A DNA stretch of 64,000 bases from Marixanthotalea marina (GTDB taxonomy: Bacteria > Bacteroidota > Bacteroidia > Flavobacteriales > Flavobacteriaceae). Numbering within the stretch: the first letter of the stretch is position 1; the number at the start of each line of letters is the position of its first letter. The DNA lies in contig JAHLEH010000003.1 in assembly GCA_018883545.1 (NCBI GenBank), positions 1 through 64,000 of the forward strand, in the 5' to 3' direction. The notes below the pieces were generated by a model. It did not search any database. It had not been told where the DNA came from and saw only the letters and a program-made list of their open reading frames with translations. Below are positions 46,239 to 55,611 of the stretch, piece by piece. Position numbers and translations under genes: made by a program.

Positions 46239-47117
46239 CTAATTGTAACCAAAACGTTTCAGTTGGTTTTGATTGGAGCGCCAATTTTTATTCACTTTTA
46301 CATATAGCTCTATATGTATTTGCTTTCCAAAGAATTGTTCCAAATCCTTTCTAGCTTCCATACCAACACGCTTTAAAGCTGAACCCTTATGACCTATAAT
46401 AATACCTTTTTGGGTTTCACGTTCTACCATAATAACCGAACGTACCCGTATAATGTTTTCGTCTTCTAAAAACTCTTCCGTTTCTACCTCAACGGCATAG
46501 GGAATTTCTTTTTTATAATGCAATAGGATTTTTTCGCGAATGGTCTCGTTAATGAAAAACCGTTCGGGCTTGTCTGTTAACTGGTCTTTTGGGTAAAATG
46601 GTGGCGATTCGGGCAACAAGGCAATAATTCTATCGAAAACCTCTTTTACCTGAAAACCTTCTTTTGCGGATATGGGAATGATTTCGGCATTGGGCACTTT
46701 TTGCGCCCACAATTGAACTTGACTTTCCAATTGTTCTTGATTGGAAATGTCTATTTTGTTCAAAAGCAATAACACCGGAATTTTAGAGTTCTTAATTTTC
46801 TCGAAAAAAGAATCGTCTTTTAAAGCCTGCTCTCCAATTTCTACCATGTAAATTAGAATATCGGCATCTTCAAAAGCAGATTTCACAAACTCCATCATAG
46901 ACTGCTGTAACTCGTAAGTTGGTTTTATAATCCCTGGAGTATCGCTAAAAAGCACCTGAAAATCGTCTCCATTTACAATACCTAAAATGCGATGGCGTGT
47001 AGTTTGCGCCTTAGAGGTGATGATGGATAGTTTTTCTCCAACAAAAGCATTCATTAACGTAGACTTACCCACATTAGGATTGCCAATAATATTTACGAAA
47101 CCCGCTTTATGCGCCAT
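46239..47117 (-). CDS. era: GTPase Era
   Basis: 292 residues. The GTPase domain has G1 GNPNVGKSTLMN (about 12-23), G3 DTPGI and G4 NKID. A C-terminal KH domain has GIIIGHKGSALKRVG (about 244-258). It binds 16S rRNA and guides 30S maturation. Its start is ATG at 47117. No rnc or recO is adjacent. Confidence 0.97.
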   Translation of the reverse strand: MAHKAGFVNIIGNPNVGKSTLMNAFVGEKLSIITSKAQTTRHRILGIVNGDDFQVLFSDTPGIIKPTYELQQSMMEFVKSAFEDADILIYMVEIGEQALKDDSFFEKIKNSKIPVLLLLNKIDISNQEQLESQVQLWAQKVPNAEIIPISAKEGFQVKEVFDRIIALLPESPPFYPKDQLTDKPERFFINETIREKILLHYKKEIPYAVEVETEEFLEDENIIRVRSVIMVERETQKGIIIGHKGSALKRVGMEARKDLEQFFGKQIHIELYVKVNKNWRSNQNQLKRFGYN

Positions 47118-47182
47118 ATCATTTTATTTAAGGCTACAAAGTTACAACCTTAGCTGTTTATATGCATAAAATTTATGTAAAC

Positions 47183-47212
47183 AAAAAAGGGAGGCATGTG
47201 CCTCCCCTTTGT
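47183..47212 (-). terminator. Terminator after FKBP gene
   Basis: AAAGGGGAGGC pairs with GCCTCCCTTTTTT on the minus strand around a 4-nt loop. It is the end of the gene at 47234. Confidence 0.85.
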
Positions 47213-47233
47213 TATTCAATATAATTAACTTAA

Positions 47234-47965
47234 CTATTGTACAATTTCCAATAATTCTACTTCAAATACTAAAGCTGAAAATGGCTCTATTGGACCTCCT
47301 GGCTGTACATTGGCACCATAACCTAGTTCTTGCGGTATAAAGAATTTATATTTAGATCCAACTGGCATTAATTTTAAACCCTCTGAAAAGCCTGGAACAA
47401 ATTGGCTAACGCCCATCTGGATTGGCTCTCCTCTATCAACTGAGCTATCAAATTTAGTTCCATCAATCAAAGTACCTGTATAGTGTATTGAAACCTGATC
47501 TTCATCACTAGGTTTTTCACCCGTTCCTTCTTCCACAACCATGTACTGCAACCCACTTTCTGTTACTTGCACACCTTCTTTCGTTTTATTTTCTTCTAAA
47601 AAGGTTTCACCAGCCTCTTTATTTTCACCATACTGTTTGGCCGCTTCTTGTGCCATTAAGGCTTGCTGGCGTTCCATCATTTCCTGTCTGTGCGATTGGG
47701 CATACATTTGGATTATGGTTTTAGCATAATCTTTATTTACCAACAATTCTGTAGAATCCATTACATTCATATAACCAGCCATGAACAAATCATCGTTAAC
47801 ATCAAATTGGGTACCTATGCTGGTAGCAACATCAACTCCTAAAGCATAGCTCACCGAGTCTATTTCTGTTTTTAACGATGCTTTTGTAACCGCTGTCTTT
47901 TTATTGTTACATGAAAAAATCATTAGAGCAAATACGGTAATACCTAAAAATTTAATTAATTTCAT
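47234..47965 (-). CDS. FKBP-type peptidyl-prolyl isomerase, Mip/FkpA-like lipoprotein
   Basis: 243 residues. The lipobox has Cys19 (LMIFSCN). The N-terminal dimer-forming helical domain spans about 30-120, and the C-terminal FKBP domain about 145-241 (SIHYTGTLIDGTKFDSS; GGPIEPFSALVFEVELLEI). It catalyses cis-trans isomerisation of X-Pro bonds in exported proteins. It is upstream of era on the same strand, but a terminator separates them. Confidence 0.95.
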   Translation of the reverse strand: MKLIKFLGITVFALMIFSCNNKKTAVTKASLKTEIDSVSYALGVDVATSIGTQFDVNDDLFMAGYMNVMDSTELLVNKDYAKTIIQMYAQSHRQEMMERQQALMAQEAAKQYGENKEAGETFLEENKTKEGVQVTESGLQYMVVEEGTGEKPSDEDQVSIHYTGTLIDGTKFDSSVDRGEPIQMGVSQFVPGFSEGLKLMPVGSKYKFFIPQELGYGANVQPGGPIEPFSALVFEVELLEIVQ

Positions 47966-48225
47966 TATATCTATTTTTATTTTATTTGGTTAACGTAAAA
48001 CGTCCTTAAAATACGGTTTAACATATTTATTGGAAGCTTATTTAGGTTATTTAAAACCGATGCCAAAAGTAGCAAAATTAAATTCAGAATAAAAGGCAAC
48101 GAACTATATTTAATATATTTAGCAAATGACAGCCAATTTTGAGAATAATTAACTTATTTAAACTCTATTCACCCTAAATGAATTTGGCTACATTTATACC
48201 TTAAACAATACATTTCAATTTCAAC

Positions 48226-49890
48226 ATGGACGCATCATTCTCTATACTAAACAGAAACGCAACTATAGAAAAAATAAAATCCACTGTTTTTGATTTGGTT
48301 ATTATTGGCGGTGGCATAACCGGTGCAGGCATAGCACTGGAAGCTTCGTCACGCGGGTTGAACACTTGCCTTATTGAAAAAAACGACTTTGCCTCTGGCA
48401 CCAGCAATAAATCGACAAAACTGATACATGGCGGATTACGGTATTTAAAACAATTTGAAATAGGATTGGTTCACGAATCAGGTTCTGAGCGCGCCATTTT
48501 ACACAACCTAGCCCCCCACTTGGTCGTTCCCGAAAAAATGCTACTCCCACTGATTACTGGTGGCAGCTATGGCAAAACAATTACTTCAATAGGCTTGATG
48601 GTTTATGATTTTTTGGCAGATGTTGAAGATGACGACAAACGGAAGATGCTTGACAAAAAAAAGACTTTGAAAAAAGAACCTTTATTGAATGAAAATGTAA
48701 CACTTGGCAGTGGCTATTATACCGAATACCGCACAGACGATGCCCGATTGACTATTGAAGTTTTAAAAAAAGCTTCAGAATATGGTGCTACCATAATTAA
48801 CTATTGTGAAATGACTTCATTCAATTATACCAATTCTAAAGTTGAAAACATTGAATGCACAGACCACAACACCAAAGAGAAAATAACCATAAAGGGCGCC
48901 CAATTTGTTTCAGCTACCGGCCCCTGGGTCGATATTTTACGCAAGAAAGATGTATCGCTGAACGACAAACGACTACACCTAACCAAAGGGGTTCATATTG
49001 TATTTCCCCATGAAAAATTACCTATAAAACAAGCGCTTTATTTTGATGTAGGCGACGGCAGAATGGTTTTTGCCATCCCTAGAAACAGGATTACTTATAT
49101 TGGCACTACAGACACAAATTACAATGGCAATTTAGACCATGTAGTTTCTACAAAAGAAGACGCCAATTATTTGCTAAACGCAGTAAACCGTGTTTTCCCA
49201 AGCTTGGAACTCACCATACATGATATAGAATCTAATTGGGCTGGTTTAAGACCTTTAATTCACGAAGCGGGTAAAGACCCTTCTGAACTTTCCAGAAAAG
49301 ATGAAATTTTTGTTTCAGACAGCGGACTAGTTTCTATTGCCGGTGGTAAGCTTACAGGTTACAGAAAAATGGCGCACAGAGTTGTAGAAACTGTTTTAAA
49401 GCACACCCCTAAAAGCAAAAAACAAAACACAAAAGATTCCTTTACCGATAGAATACCATTGGTTTCTCCAAACTTAGAAACATCTAAAGCTGTTAATATC
49501 TATTTAAAACATATAGAAAAGGAATTAGCGAATTTTGGTATTAAAGACAGTCATTATGCTGGCTACCTTTGCGCTTCCTTTGGAAAACAAACCGATTTAA
49601 TCTTGAAAAAGGCTACAACTTTTTCTTTCGGAACACCTTTGGAATGTTTGATAAGAGCCGAATTATGGTACTGCATCCATTATGAAATGGCAAACAGTCT
49701 AGCCGATTTTTTTATAAGACGTACAGGTAGACTTTATTTCAACATAAAAAGTGTTTCCAAATATTTAGACCTTGTAATAATGGATATGAAAAATTATCTG
49801 GGCTGGGACTTCGATAAAACAAATAGTGAAAAAACGAAAATGCAGGCACTTTTATATGAAGCAAGCCATTTTTATGACACAGAGTTTTAA
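48226..49890 (+). CDS. glpD: Aerobic glycerol-3-phosphate dehydrogenase
   Basis: 554 residues. This FAD enzyme oxidises sn-glycerol-3-phosphate to dihydroxyacetone phosphate, passing electrons to quinone at the membrane. The N-terminal FAD motif is LVIIGGGITGAGIALEAS (about 21-38), followed by NKSTKLIHGGLRYL. DAO-family contacts FVSATGPWVD and SIAGGKLTGYRKMAHRVV are present. No glpK or glpF is nearby. It is followed by 145 bp up to the csbD-like gene. Confidence 0.96.
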   Translation: MDASFSILNRNATIEKIKSTVFDLVIIGGGITGAGIALEASSRGLNTCLIEKNDFASGTSNKSTKLIHGGLRYLKQFEIGLVHESGSERAILHNLAPHLVVPEKMLLPLITGGSYGKTITSIGLMVYDFLADVEDDDKRKMLDKKKTLKKEPLLNENVTLGSGYYTEYRTDDARLTIEVLKKASEYGATIINYCEMTSFNYTNSKVENIECTDHNTKEKITIKGAQFVSATGPWVDILRKKDVSLNDKRLHLTKGVHIVFPHEKLPIKQALYFDVGDGRMVFAIPRNRITYIGTTDTNYNGNLDHVVSTKEDANYLLNAVNRVFPSLELTIHDIESNWAGLRPLIHEAGKDPSELSRKDEIFVSDSGLVSIAGGKLTGYRKMAHRVVETVLKHTPKSKKQNTKDSFTDRIPLVSPNLETSKAVNIYLKHIEKELANFGIKDSHYAGYLCASFGKQTDLILKKATTFSFGTPLECLIRAELWYCIHYEMANSLADFFIRRTGRLYFNIKSVSKYLDLVIMDMKNYLGWDFDKTNSEKTKMQALLYEASHFYDTEF

Positions 49891-50035
49891 ACGTGTTAAA
49901 ATTCCAATTAAAAGTTTACATGCATCAATCTTCCAAAGAATTATATAACAATCCCTAAAAATTCTGTAACAGAAAATCCTTAGTTCATTTTTAAATTTGT
50001 TAAAACAAAACGTCTAACTTGTTAAAACATATATT

Positions 50036-50221
50036 ATGAACACTACAGAAATAAAAGGAAACTGGAAAGAAATAAAAGGAAAATTAAAACAAGAATATGC
50101 CTCATTAACAGATGATGATTTATTGATGGCCGAAGGAAAGGAAGAAGAGACCTTAGGAAAACTCCAAGAAAAATTAGGCAAAACAAAAGAAGAATTGCAC
50201 AAAGTCATTTCAAATTTATAA
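50036..50221 (+). CDS. CsbD family protein
   Basis: 61 residues, hydrophilic and helical. The CsbD signature NWKEIKGKLKQEYASLTDDDL lies at about 10-30, and GKLQEKLGKTKEELHKVI follows. CsbD family proteins are general-stress proteins of unknown mechanism. This gene heads a same-strand run through 56762 of stress-type genes and is followed by a long hairpin. Confidence 0.93.
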   Translation: MNTTEIKGNWKEIKGKLKQEYASLTDDDLLMAEGKEEETLGKLQEKLGKTKEELHKVISNL

Positions 50222-50237
50222 TCTGTAACATAATCTT

Positions 50238-50320
50238 ATCTGCCCAAACACTTTAATCCCATAGTAATTGGTTAGGTTGGTTAGTAAATACCAATTACTA
50301 TTAAAGTTAGTAGGGCAGAT
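50238..50320 (+). repeat. Long nested hairpin between CsbD and AI-2E genes
   Basis: An 83-nt element with three paired arms: ATCTGCCC/GGGCAGAT (50238-50245, 50313-50320), ACTTTAAT/ATTAAAGT (50250-50257, 50300-50307) and ATAGTAATTGGT/ACCAATTACTAT (50261-50272, 50290-50301; the last two arms share 2 nt). It is followed by TTTTACTTT. It may be a terminator of the CsbD gene, a leader structure of the transporter gene whose ATG is 12 nt after it, or a miniature mobile element. Confidence 0.8.
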
Positions 50321-50332
50321 TTTACTTTATAA

Positions 50333-51445
50333 ATGAACACAATACCATCCATCCAAAAAACTGCTTTAGGCTTAATTTCTTTTATAGCCATTGTTTTTAT
50401 TCTATATATTTTAAAACCTCTAATAATACCCGTTTTATACGCCATTATATTAGCGGTTATGGTATTTCCTGTACAGAACTTTCTTGAAAAAAAATGGCGT
50501 TTTGGTCGCCTATGTGCCACACTCTGCTCACTTAGTATTATATTTTTAATCACAGCCATTTTACTAACCTTAATTTATCTTCAATTAAACAGTATAAGCA
50601 ATAGCGGTGAGGACTATTCTCAAAAAATCTCCAACCTATACTACAGTATGATTGAATCTGTTCAGAATGCGTTTAACATGAACAACAGCAATTCTCTATT
50701 TTCAAGAGATTTGGACATAGGGAGTATACTAAAAGGTAATTTTGATAAAATCGGTTCTTTTCTAACTCAATCTGGCGCTTTAATAAGCAACCTTGTTTTG
50801 GTGCCCATTTATCTATTCTTCTTTTTGTACTACCGACGCTTTTTTAGGGCATTTTATTATAAACTCTTTAGAAATAAATCGAAATCGTTTTTAAACAAAA
50901 TGATTAATAAAGTTTACAATATCCAACAAAATTATTTGCTCGGCCTAATAAAAGTTATTTTTATAGTGGGTGTTCTTAACACTACAGGACTGCTTATTTT
51001 AGGCATAGAACATGCCATATTTTTTGGTTTTTTTGCCGCCATTTTATTGTTAATACCTTATGTTGGTGTTATTATTGGCTCATTGATTCCTGCAGTAGTA
51101 GCACTGGCCACAAAAGACAGTTACTGGTATGCCATTGGCGTTATAGCCATTTTTATGTTCATTCAATTTTTGGAAGGCAACTTTATTACACCAAAAATAA
51201 CCGGTTCTAAAGTCCGCATCAATGCCTTTGTTGCCATAATATCGCTAATCATTTTCTCTATGCTTTGGGGCATAGCTGGTATGATTGTAGCTTTACCCAT
51301 TACCGCCACACTAAAAATTATTTTTGACAACACACCAGGTTACCAAGCTTATGGCTTTTTAATTGGAGAACCTGTAGATAAACATTTGCAAAGCAAAGCC
51401 AGAAATAGACTAAAAAAATGGAAGGAAATAAGAAACAATAAATAG
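50333..51445 (+). CDS. AI-2E (YdiK/PerM-type) membrane protein
   Basis: 370 residues, polytopic. Transmembrane helices are clustered at about 10-50, 60-80, 145-165 and 210-320, and the family's NFITPKITGSKVRINAFVAIISL motif region is present (in pieces: EGNFITPKI, GSKVRINAF). The AI-2E family includes an autoinducer-2 exporter and Na+/H+ antiporter-like proteins; substrate cannot be assigned here. It lies in the run of stress genes directly after CsbD and just before an AraC-type regulator. Confidence 0.9.
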   Translation: MNTIPSIQKTALGLISFIAIVFILYILKPLIIPVLYAIILAVMVFPVQNFLEKKWRFGRLCATLCSLSIIFLITAILLTLIYLQLNSISNSGEDYSQKISNLYYSMIESVQNAFNMNNSNSLFSRDLDIGSILKGNFDKIGSFLTQSGALISNLVLVPIYLFFFLYYRRFFRAFYYKLFRNKSKSFLNKMINKVYNIQQNYLLGLIKVIFIVGVLNTTGLLILGIEHAIFFGFFAAILLLIPYVGVIIGSLIPAVVALATKDSYWYAIGVIAIFMFIQFLEGNFITPKITGSKVRINAFVAIISLIIFSMLWGIAGMIVALPITATLKIIFDNTPGYQAYGFLIGEPVDKHLQSKARNRLKKWKEIRNNK

Positions 51446-51539
51446 CTCTATTTTCGATGTACTTAAAATGTGATCTTTTTAAACAAACCTTACATAAAAA
51501 GTGCACAAATAATCCTAAATTTACAACAAACCCTAGCCA

Positions 51540-52094
51540 ATGACACTACACTTAAAGTTCGATTTTAATGCCATTTGCAAAAAAGTACTAAACGACAAAC
51601 TTAATGAACACCAAATAAAACATAAAATTATAGGTTTTGGTGAAGTTGAAATTTTAGAAAAACTTTCAGATGAAAAACTGAAAAACTTCTCTGAAGACTT
51701 AAAAGAATATCATATCGATATCGTTGAAAACCAAAAAAGTATTTTAATCCAAAAAATAAAAGATGCCATAATAGACATGGTTTTTAATGAAGACACCACA
51801 ACAAACTTAAAAGCTTCCGCTTATCTGTCAGACAAGTTGGGGCATAGTTATGGATACCTTTCTAACCTGTTTTCTGAAGTTACCTATACCTCTATAGAGA
51901 ACTTTATTATCCTTCAAAAAATAGAATATACCAAACAACTTATCATTAACGAGAACTTAAGCTTAACCGAAATTGCCTTCAAACTTAACTATTCCAGTGT
52001 GGCACATTTAAGCACCCAGTTTAAAAACACCACTGGCATAACGCCTTCGGCTTTTCAGCGTATTATTACCAAAAGACGTGAATTGAAACAATAA
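51540..52094 (+). CDS. AraC-type HTH regulator lacking a sensor domain
   Basis: 184 residues. The C-terminal HTH_18 domain (about 90-180) has the two helix-turn-helix units (ASAYLSDKLGHSYGYLSNLF; LSLTEIAFKLNYSSVAHLSTQF). The N-terminal ~85 residues are polar with no cupin motif I can see. It is probably a DNA-binding regulator of this locus, controlled by its level or by partner binding. It is followed 17 bp later by a receiver gene. Confidence 0.88.
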   Translation: MTLHLKFDFNAICKKVLNDKLNEHQIKHKIIGFGEVEILEKLSDEKLKNFSEDLKEYHIDIVENQKSILIQKIKDAIIDMVFNEDTTTNLKASAYLSDKLGHSYGYLSNLFSEVTYTSIENFIILQKIEYTKQLIINENLSLTEIAFKLNYSSVAHLSTQFKNTTGITPSAFQRIITKRRELKQ

Positions 52095-52111
52095 ACCCAG
52101 CAACCGACTTT

Positions 52112-52558
52112 ATGAAAGAAGACTATATAAAAATAATTTTGGCAGATGATGATGAAGACGATCGTTTGTTCTTTACCGATGCCTTTGATGAACTAAAAAT
52201 AAACACAAGGGTACAAACTTTTAAAGACGGTATTTATTTAATGAACTATCTAAACGAAGACAATGTTGTACTGCCCAATGTCCTGTTTTTAGATTTAAAT
52301 ATGCCCAGAAAATCTGGGTTAGAGTGTTTGAAAGAAATTAAAAAGGACCCTAAATTCATCGATATAGCCATTGCGATTTATTCAACGTCGGCCTCTGAGG
52401 AAGACATTGAAAAAACATTTGTTATGGGCGCCAATATCTACATAAAAAAACCCAGCGATTTCAAAACGCTAAAAAAAGTTCTCTCAGAAGTTGTAACCAT
52501 AAATTGGCAATATCATACCAATGGATTAAACAAAGAGAATTTTCTATTAAGACTTTAA
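52112..52558 (+). CDS. Single-domain response regulator
   Basis: 148 residues, only a receiver. The acidic pocket is ADDDEDD (11-17), phospho-acceptor Asp61 (LFLDLNMPRKSG), and Lys in IKKPSDF. It has no output domain, so it acts by protein interaction. This is the Rcp1-like type that often pairs with PAS/CHASE kinases. Its stop is 3 bp before the kinase start, so the two are expressed together. Confidence 0.94.
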   Translation: MKEDYIKIILADDDEDDRLFFTDAFDELKINTRVQTFKDGIYLMNYLNEDNVVLPNVLFLDLNMPRKSGLECLKEIKKDPKFIDIAIAIYSTSASEEDIEKTFVMGANIYIKKPSDFKTLKKVLSEVVTINWQYHTNGLNKENFLLRL

Positions 52559-52561
52559 AAC

Positions 52562-54343
52562 ATGCCCGCCAGAATACTTAAAAAATCATGGTTTATAAAA
52601 AGCATTTTTTTTATCAGTGCTTTCATAATTCTGGTTATTGGTGGTATTACGTACAGGAACATCGAAGATCTTAATAAATCTTCTGAGCTTTTAACAGAAA
52701 CCTACGAGCTTAATTTTAAGCTGGAACAGATTTTCTCCCACTTAAAAGATGCCGAAACAGGACAGCTCGGTTTTATAATAACCAACGACCCCGCTTTTCT
52801 TAAACCCTATGAATCTGGCAGGGAAAACATTAACAACAGTTTTGCAGAATTAAAAGAACTCACCAAAGACAACAGTGCATTACAAGATAGCCTTAAAACC
52901 CTTAATGTTCTTATAGACAAAAGAATGGACAGTTTTCTAAAATCTTTTAGATTCTCATCTGTGGGCAATTATAACGATCCGAATTTCAGGGAAAATTTTC
53001 TATACGGTAAAAATTTGATGGATACCATTAGAAGTAAAATTACGGCCATGATAGACCGTGAAAACCAAACTCTAAACGAACGTCAACAAGCCTACGAAAG
53101 CAATTTAAAAGTAACCCCTTTCTTCTTATATTTAGTGTTGTTGGTGTCATTATTACTTATGTTTTTGGCCTACAATAAAATCATTTCCGATTTGGGAAAA
53201 CTCAAAACCTATAACGAACAATTGGAGATTTTTAAAGAATCTACTAAGCAATCGGAAGTTATTAGTCAACATGGCAACTGGATTTTAGATATTGAAGAAA
53301 ACACTTTTACTTTCTCAGACAATTTATATAGGCTGCTGGGAGAAGAACCACAATCTTTCAAGCCAACACTTGAAAACTTTTACGGTTACGTACATCCCGA
53401 AGATTTAGATAAACTAGAAAAAGAGGTTCACAAAATGATAAAAAATGAAAATCTTCCTTTTATCTATTACAGAATAATCCAAAAAAATGGCACTATAAAA
53501 CATTTTAAGGCTTATGCTAAATTACATGTAAATGACGATGGCAAAAAGCAACTTTTAGGTATTACCACCGATATTACTGATGAAATAGAACATTACAGAA
53601 TACTGGAGGAACGCAACCAAGAACTGGAACGCAACAACAAAGAACTTTCTGCCTTTAATTATGTTGCCAGTCACGATTTACAGGAACCTTTACGTAAAAT
53701 ACAAACGTTTTTATCTAGGTTGGAAGACAAGGAATATGACACGTTATCCGACTCTGGAAAACGCTATATAGGTCGAATTAATATTGCATCATCTAGAATG
53801 CGCTTGTTAATAGACGATTTGCTTCAATTCTCAAGAACCAACAAAACCGATAAAGTTTTTAAAATAACAGATATTAATTCACTTTTAGAAGCCGCCAAAC
53901 AAGATTTGGCCGAATTAATATCAGAAGACAACGCCGTAATTAAAGCCGATGATTTTCCTGCCATTAATGTCATTCCATTTCAAATACAGCAATTATTCTC
54001 TAACTTAATAAGCAATTCCTTAAAATACAAATCACAAGAAAGAACGCCTGAAATACATATAACCTACACTAAAATAAAAGCTTCAGAAGACGACAAACTA
54101 ACCAAACCCAAAAAAGCGTATTATCATAAAATTACATTTACCGACAACGGTATTGGTTTCGACAACACTTATGCTGAAAAAATCTTTGTCCTATTCAATA
54201 GACTTCACAATAAAGACGAATATTCCGGAACAGGTATAGGACTGTCTATTTGTAAAAAAATAGTAGAAAACCACGAAGGTTATATTATGGCAAATGGCCA
54301 ACCCCATATTGGTGCTACATTTACAATTTACCTTCCCGCTTAA
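52562..54343 (+). CDS. CHASE3-PAS sensor histidine kinase
   Basis: 593 residues. Transmembrane helices at about 12-28 and 186-204 enclose a CHASE3 periplasmic domain (about 38-180, with FSHLKDAETGQLGFIITNDPAFL in pieces). A PAS domain follows at about 230-345, then HisKA with His371 (VASHDLQEPLRKIQ) and HATPase (FTDNGIGFD, GTGIGLSICKKIVENHEG). It is of the bacteriophytochrome-like 'HDLQEPL' type. It forms a pair with the adjacent receiver. No DNA-binding output is present. Confidence 0.94.
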   Translation: MPARILKKSWFIKSIFFISAFIILVIGGITYRNIEDLNKSSELLTETYELNFKLEQIFSHLKDAETGQLGFIITNDPAFLKPYESGRENINNSFAELKELTKDNSALQDSLKTLNVLIDKRMDSFLKSFRFSSVGNYNDPNFRENFLYGKNLMDTIRSKITAMIDRENQTLNERQQAYESNLKVTPFFLYLVLLVSLLLMFLAYNKIISDLGKLKTYNEQLEIFKESTKQSEVISQHGNWILDIEENTFTFSDNLYRLLGEEPQSFKPTLENFYGYVHPEDLDKLEKEVHKMIKNENLPFIYYRIIQKNGTIKHFKAYAKLHVNDDGKKQLLGITTDITDEIEHYRILEERNQELERNNKELSAFNYVASHDLQEPLRKIQTFLSRLEDKEYDTLSDSGKRYIGRINIASSRMRLLIDDLLQFSRTNKTDKVFKITDINSLLEAAKQDLAELISEDNAVIKADDFPAINVIPFQIQQLFSNLISNSLKYKSQERTPEIHITYTKIKASEDDKLTKPKKAYYHKITFTDNGIGFDNTYAEKIFVLFNRLHNKDEYSGTGIGLSICKKIVENHEGYIMANGQPHIGATFTIYLPA

Positions 54344-54401
54344 ATCATAAAACGTCTTATTTAAGCGATTTAAACGCAAATTCTATAACAAATATTGAAA
54401 T

Positions 54402-54449
54402 CATGTAACTATGGCCGAAAATGTTGTAACTCAAAAACATGATTCATGT
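54402..54449 (+). promoter_or_regulatory. ACATGATTCATGT palindrome upstream of DUF4142-like gene
   Basis: A 13-bp perfect palindrome with a central T (54437-54449). A second half-site TCATGT is at 54402-54407, 35 bp upstream. CATCTTTG at 54452-54459, directly after the palindrome, is one base off a TAnnTTTG box. The layout fits an operator adjacent to a promoter, about 100 bp before the ATG at 54558. Confidence 0.45.
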
Positions 54450-54557
54450 TGCATCTTTGTAGTGTACTTGTTGAAAGCCCTACATTAAAACAGAAAAAAC
54501 ATTAAAAGGTTTCGGTTTTATTTGTTTGAGAAAGTGTAGCACAAAAAGATTTGAAAC

Positions 54558-55124
54558 ATGAAATTTAAATATTTGGTAAGGCTAACCTTTATTATGGTAA
54601 TTACAGTTTGCTTATTAATTTCTTGTAATTACATCTTAGAAAATAACACTGCAAAAAACAGATTATCAAAAGAGAGCATAAATAGAATTCAAACCAATAA
54701 GGAAGAAGCTAGATTATTGGTAAAGGCAGCTAAAATGAATCTAGATATTTTAGAGTTGTGTGAAAACATTCAAAATACCAATTCGGACAGCAATATTATA
54801 GATTTAGCTGAAAGCCTAGAAAAAACGCACCTTGAAATATCTAAAAATTACAACACCGTGGCCATGGAGAAACTCATTTCAGTTCCCACTTATGCAAGCG
54901 AGTACATACCCACAAAAAATAGTGCAACTGATGAAACATTTACAAAATCAACATTAAAACTGATTTTAAACAAAATAAACAACCAGTTAAAGCTATTGGA
55001 CACGTTGGCAAATATATCAAACAAAACAGAGTACAAGGTATTAACAATAAGAGATAGCTTCAAATTAAATTCTAGTAAAAATAAGATAGAAAACATCTTG
55101 AGTGAATTAGACAAATCTACTTAA
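54558..55124 (+). CDS. DUF4142-like lipoprotein
   Basis: 188 residues. The lipobox has Cys23 (LLISCN). The mature part is helical and carries the pattern KEEARLLVKAAKMNLDILEL with LAESLEKTHLEISKNY, which resembles the ferritin-like DUF4142 domain of periplasmic stress proteins; the C-terminal half (about 120-188) has a further helical pair. Assignment is by resemblance only. It is the first gene after the two-component pair and likely leads a second transcript with the small genes downstream. Confidence 0.6.
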   Translation: MKFKYLVRLTFIMVITVCLLISCNYILENNTAKNRLSKESINRIQTNKEEARLLVKAAKMNLDILELCENIQNTNSDSNIIDLAESLEKTHLEISKNYNTVAMEKLISVPTYASEYIPTKNSATDETFTKSTLKLILNKINNQLKLLDTLANISNKTEYKVLTIRDSFKLNSSKNKIENILSELDKST

Positions 55125-55149
55125 ACAAACAATATAAAAATTGAACGTC

Positions 55150-55302
55150 ATGAGAAGTTTATTATACATCATAGCAGTAGTACTGGTTATAGGTTGGGCT
55201 TTGGGATTCTTCGTTTACAGCGCCAGCGGATTGATACATATATTACTGGTAATAGCAGTAATAGCCATCCTACTAAGACTAATAGGTGGCAAAGGAGTCT
55301 AA
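55150..55302 (+). CDS. Lmo0937-like two-helix membrane protein
   Basis: 50 residues: MRSLLYIIAVVLVIGWALGF, then a second hydrophobic stretch ILLVIAVIAILLRLI, ending GGKGV. This matches the small Lmo0937-type membrane family known from Gram-positive stress regulons and from Bacteroidota. Two membrane spans with a SASGL turn. It is too short to be found easily. It is in the middle of the stress island. Confidence 0.88.
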   Translation: MRSLLYIIAVVLVIGWALGFFVYSASGLIHILLVIAVIAILLRLIGGKGV

Positions 55303-55335
55303 AAAATTATTAACAATTAAAAACACATTTAAATT

Positions 55336-55599
55336 ATGAAAACTAATAACGGATTGATAGGCCTTGCAACAGGCTTGGCAGTAGGAGCAGCATTAGGAAT
55401 TCTATTTGCTCCAGACAAAGGAAAAAAAACTAGAAAGAAAATTGCTTCTAAAACCAAAGAGGCCAAAGACAAACTTAAAGACAACCTTGATGATTTTATT
55501 GATACAGTTTCAGAACAGTACAACTCCATAAAAGATGAAAGTGAAGATGTTCTTAAAAACGGTGAAAAAAAGGTTAAGGAAACAATTGAGAACGCCTAG
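55336..55599 (+). CDS. YtxH domain protein
   Basis: 87 residues. The N-terminal glycine-rich membrane helix (GLIGLATGLAVGAALGILFAP) is followed by the YtxH lysine-rich signature (DKGKKTRKKIASKTKEAKDKLKDN in part) and a charged helical tail. YtxH proteins are general-stress induced in Bacillus, and the function is unknown. The tail is amphipathic and LEA-like. Its stop is 12 bp before the next gene. Confidence 0.93.
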   Translation: MKTNNGLIGLATGLAVGAALGILFAPDKGKKTRKKIASKTKEAKDKLKDNLDDFIDTVSEQYNSIKDESEDVLKNGEKKVKETIENA

Positions 55600-55611
55600 T
55601 AAAACAAAAAC

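Noticed and set aside
49963-50015. ECF-sigma-type promoter (TGTAACA ... CGTC) before CsbD
   Set aside because: The spacing between the two motifs is about 45 bp, far from the 16-17 bp needed.
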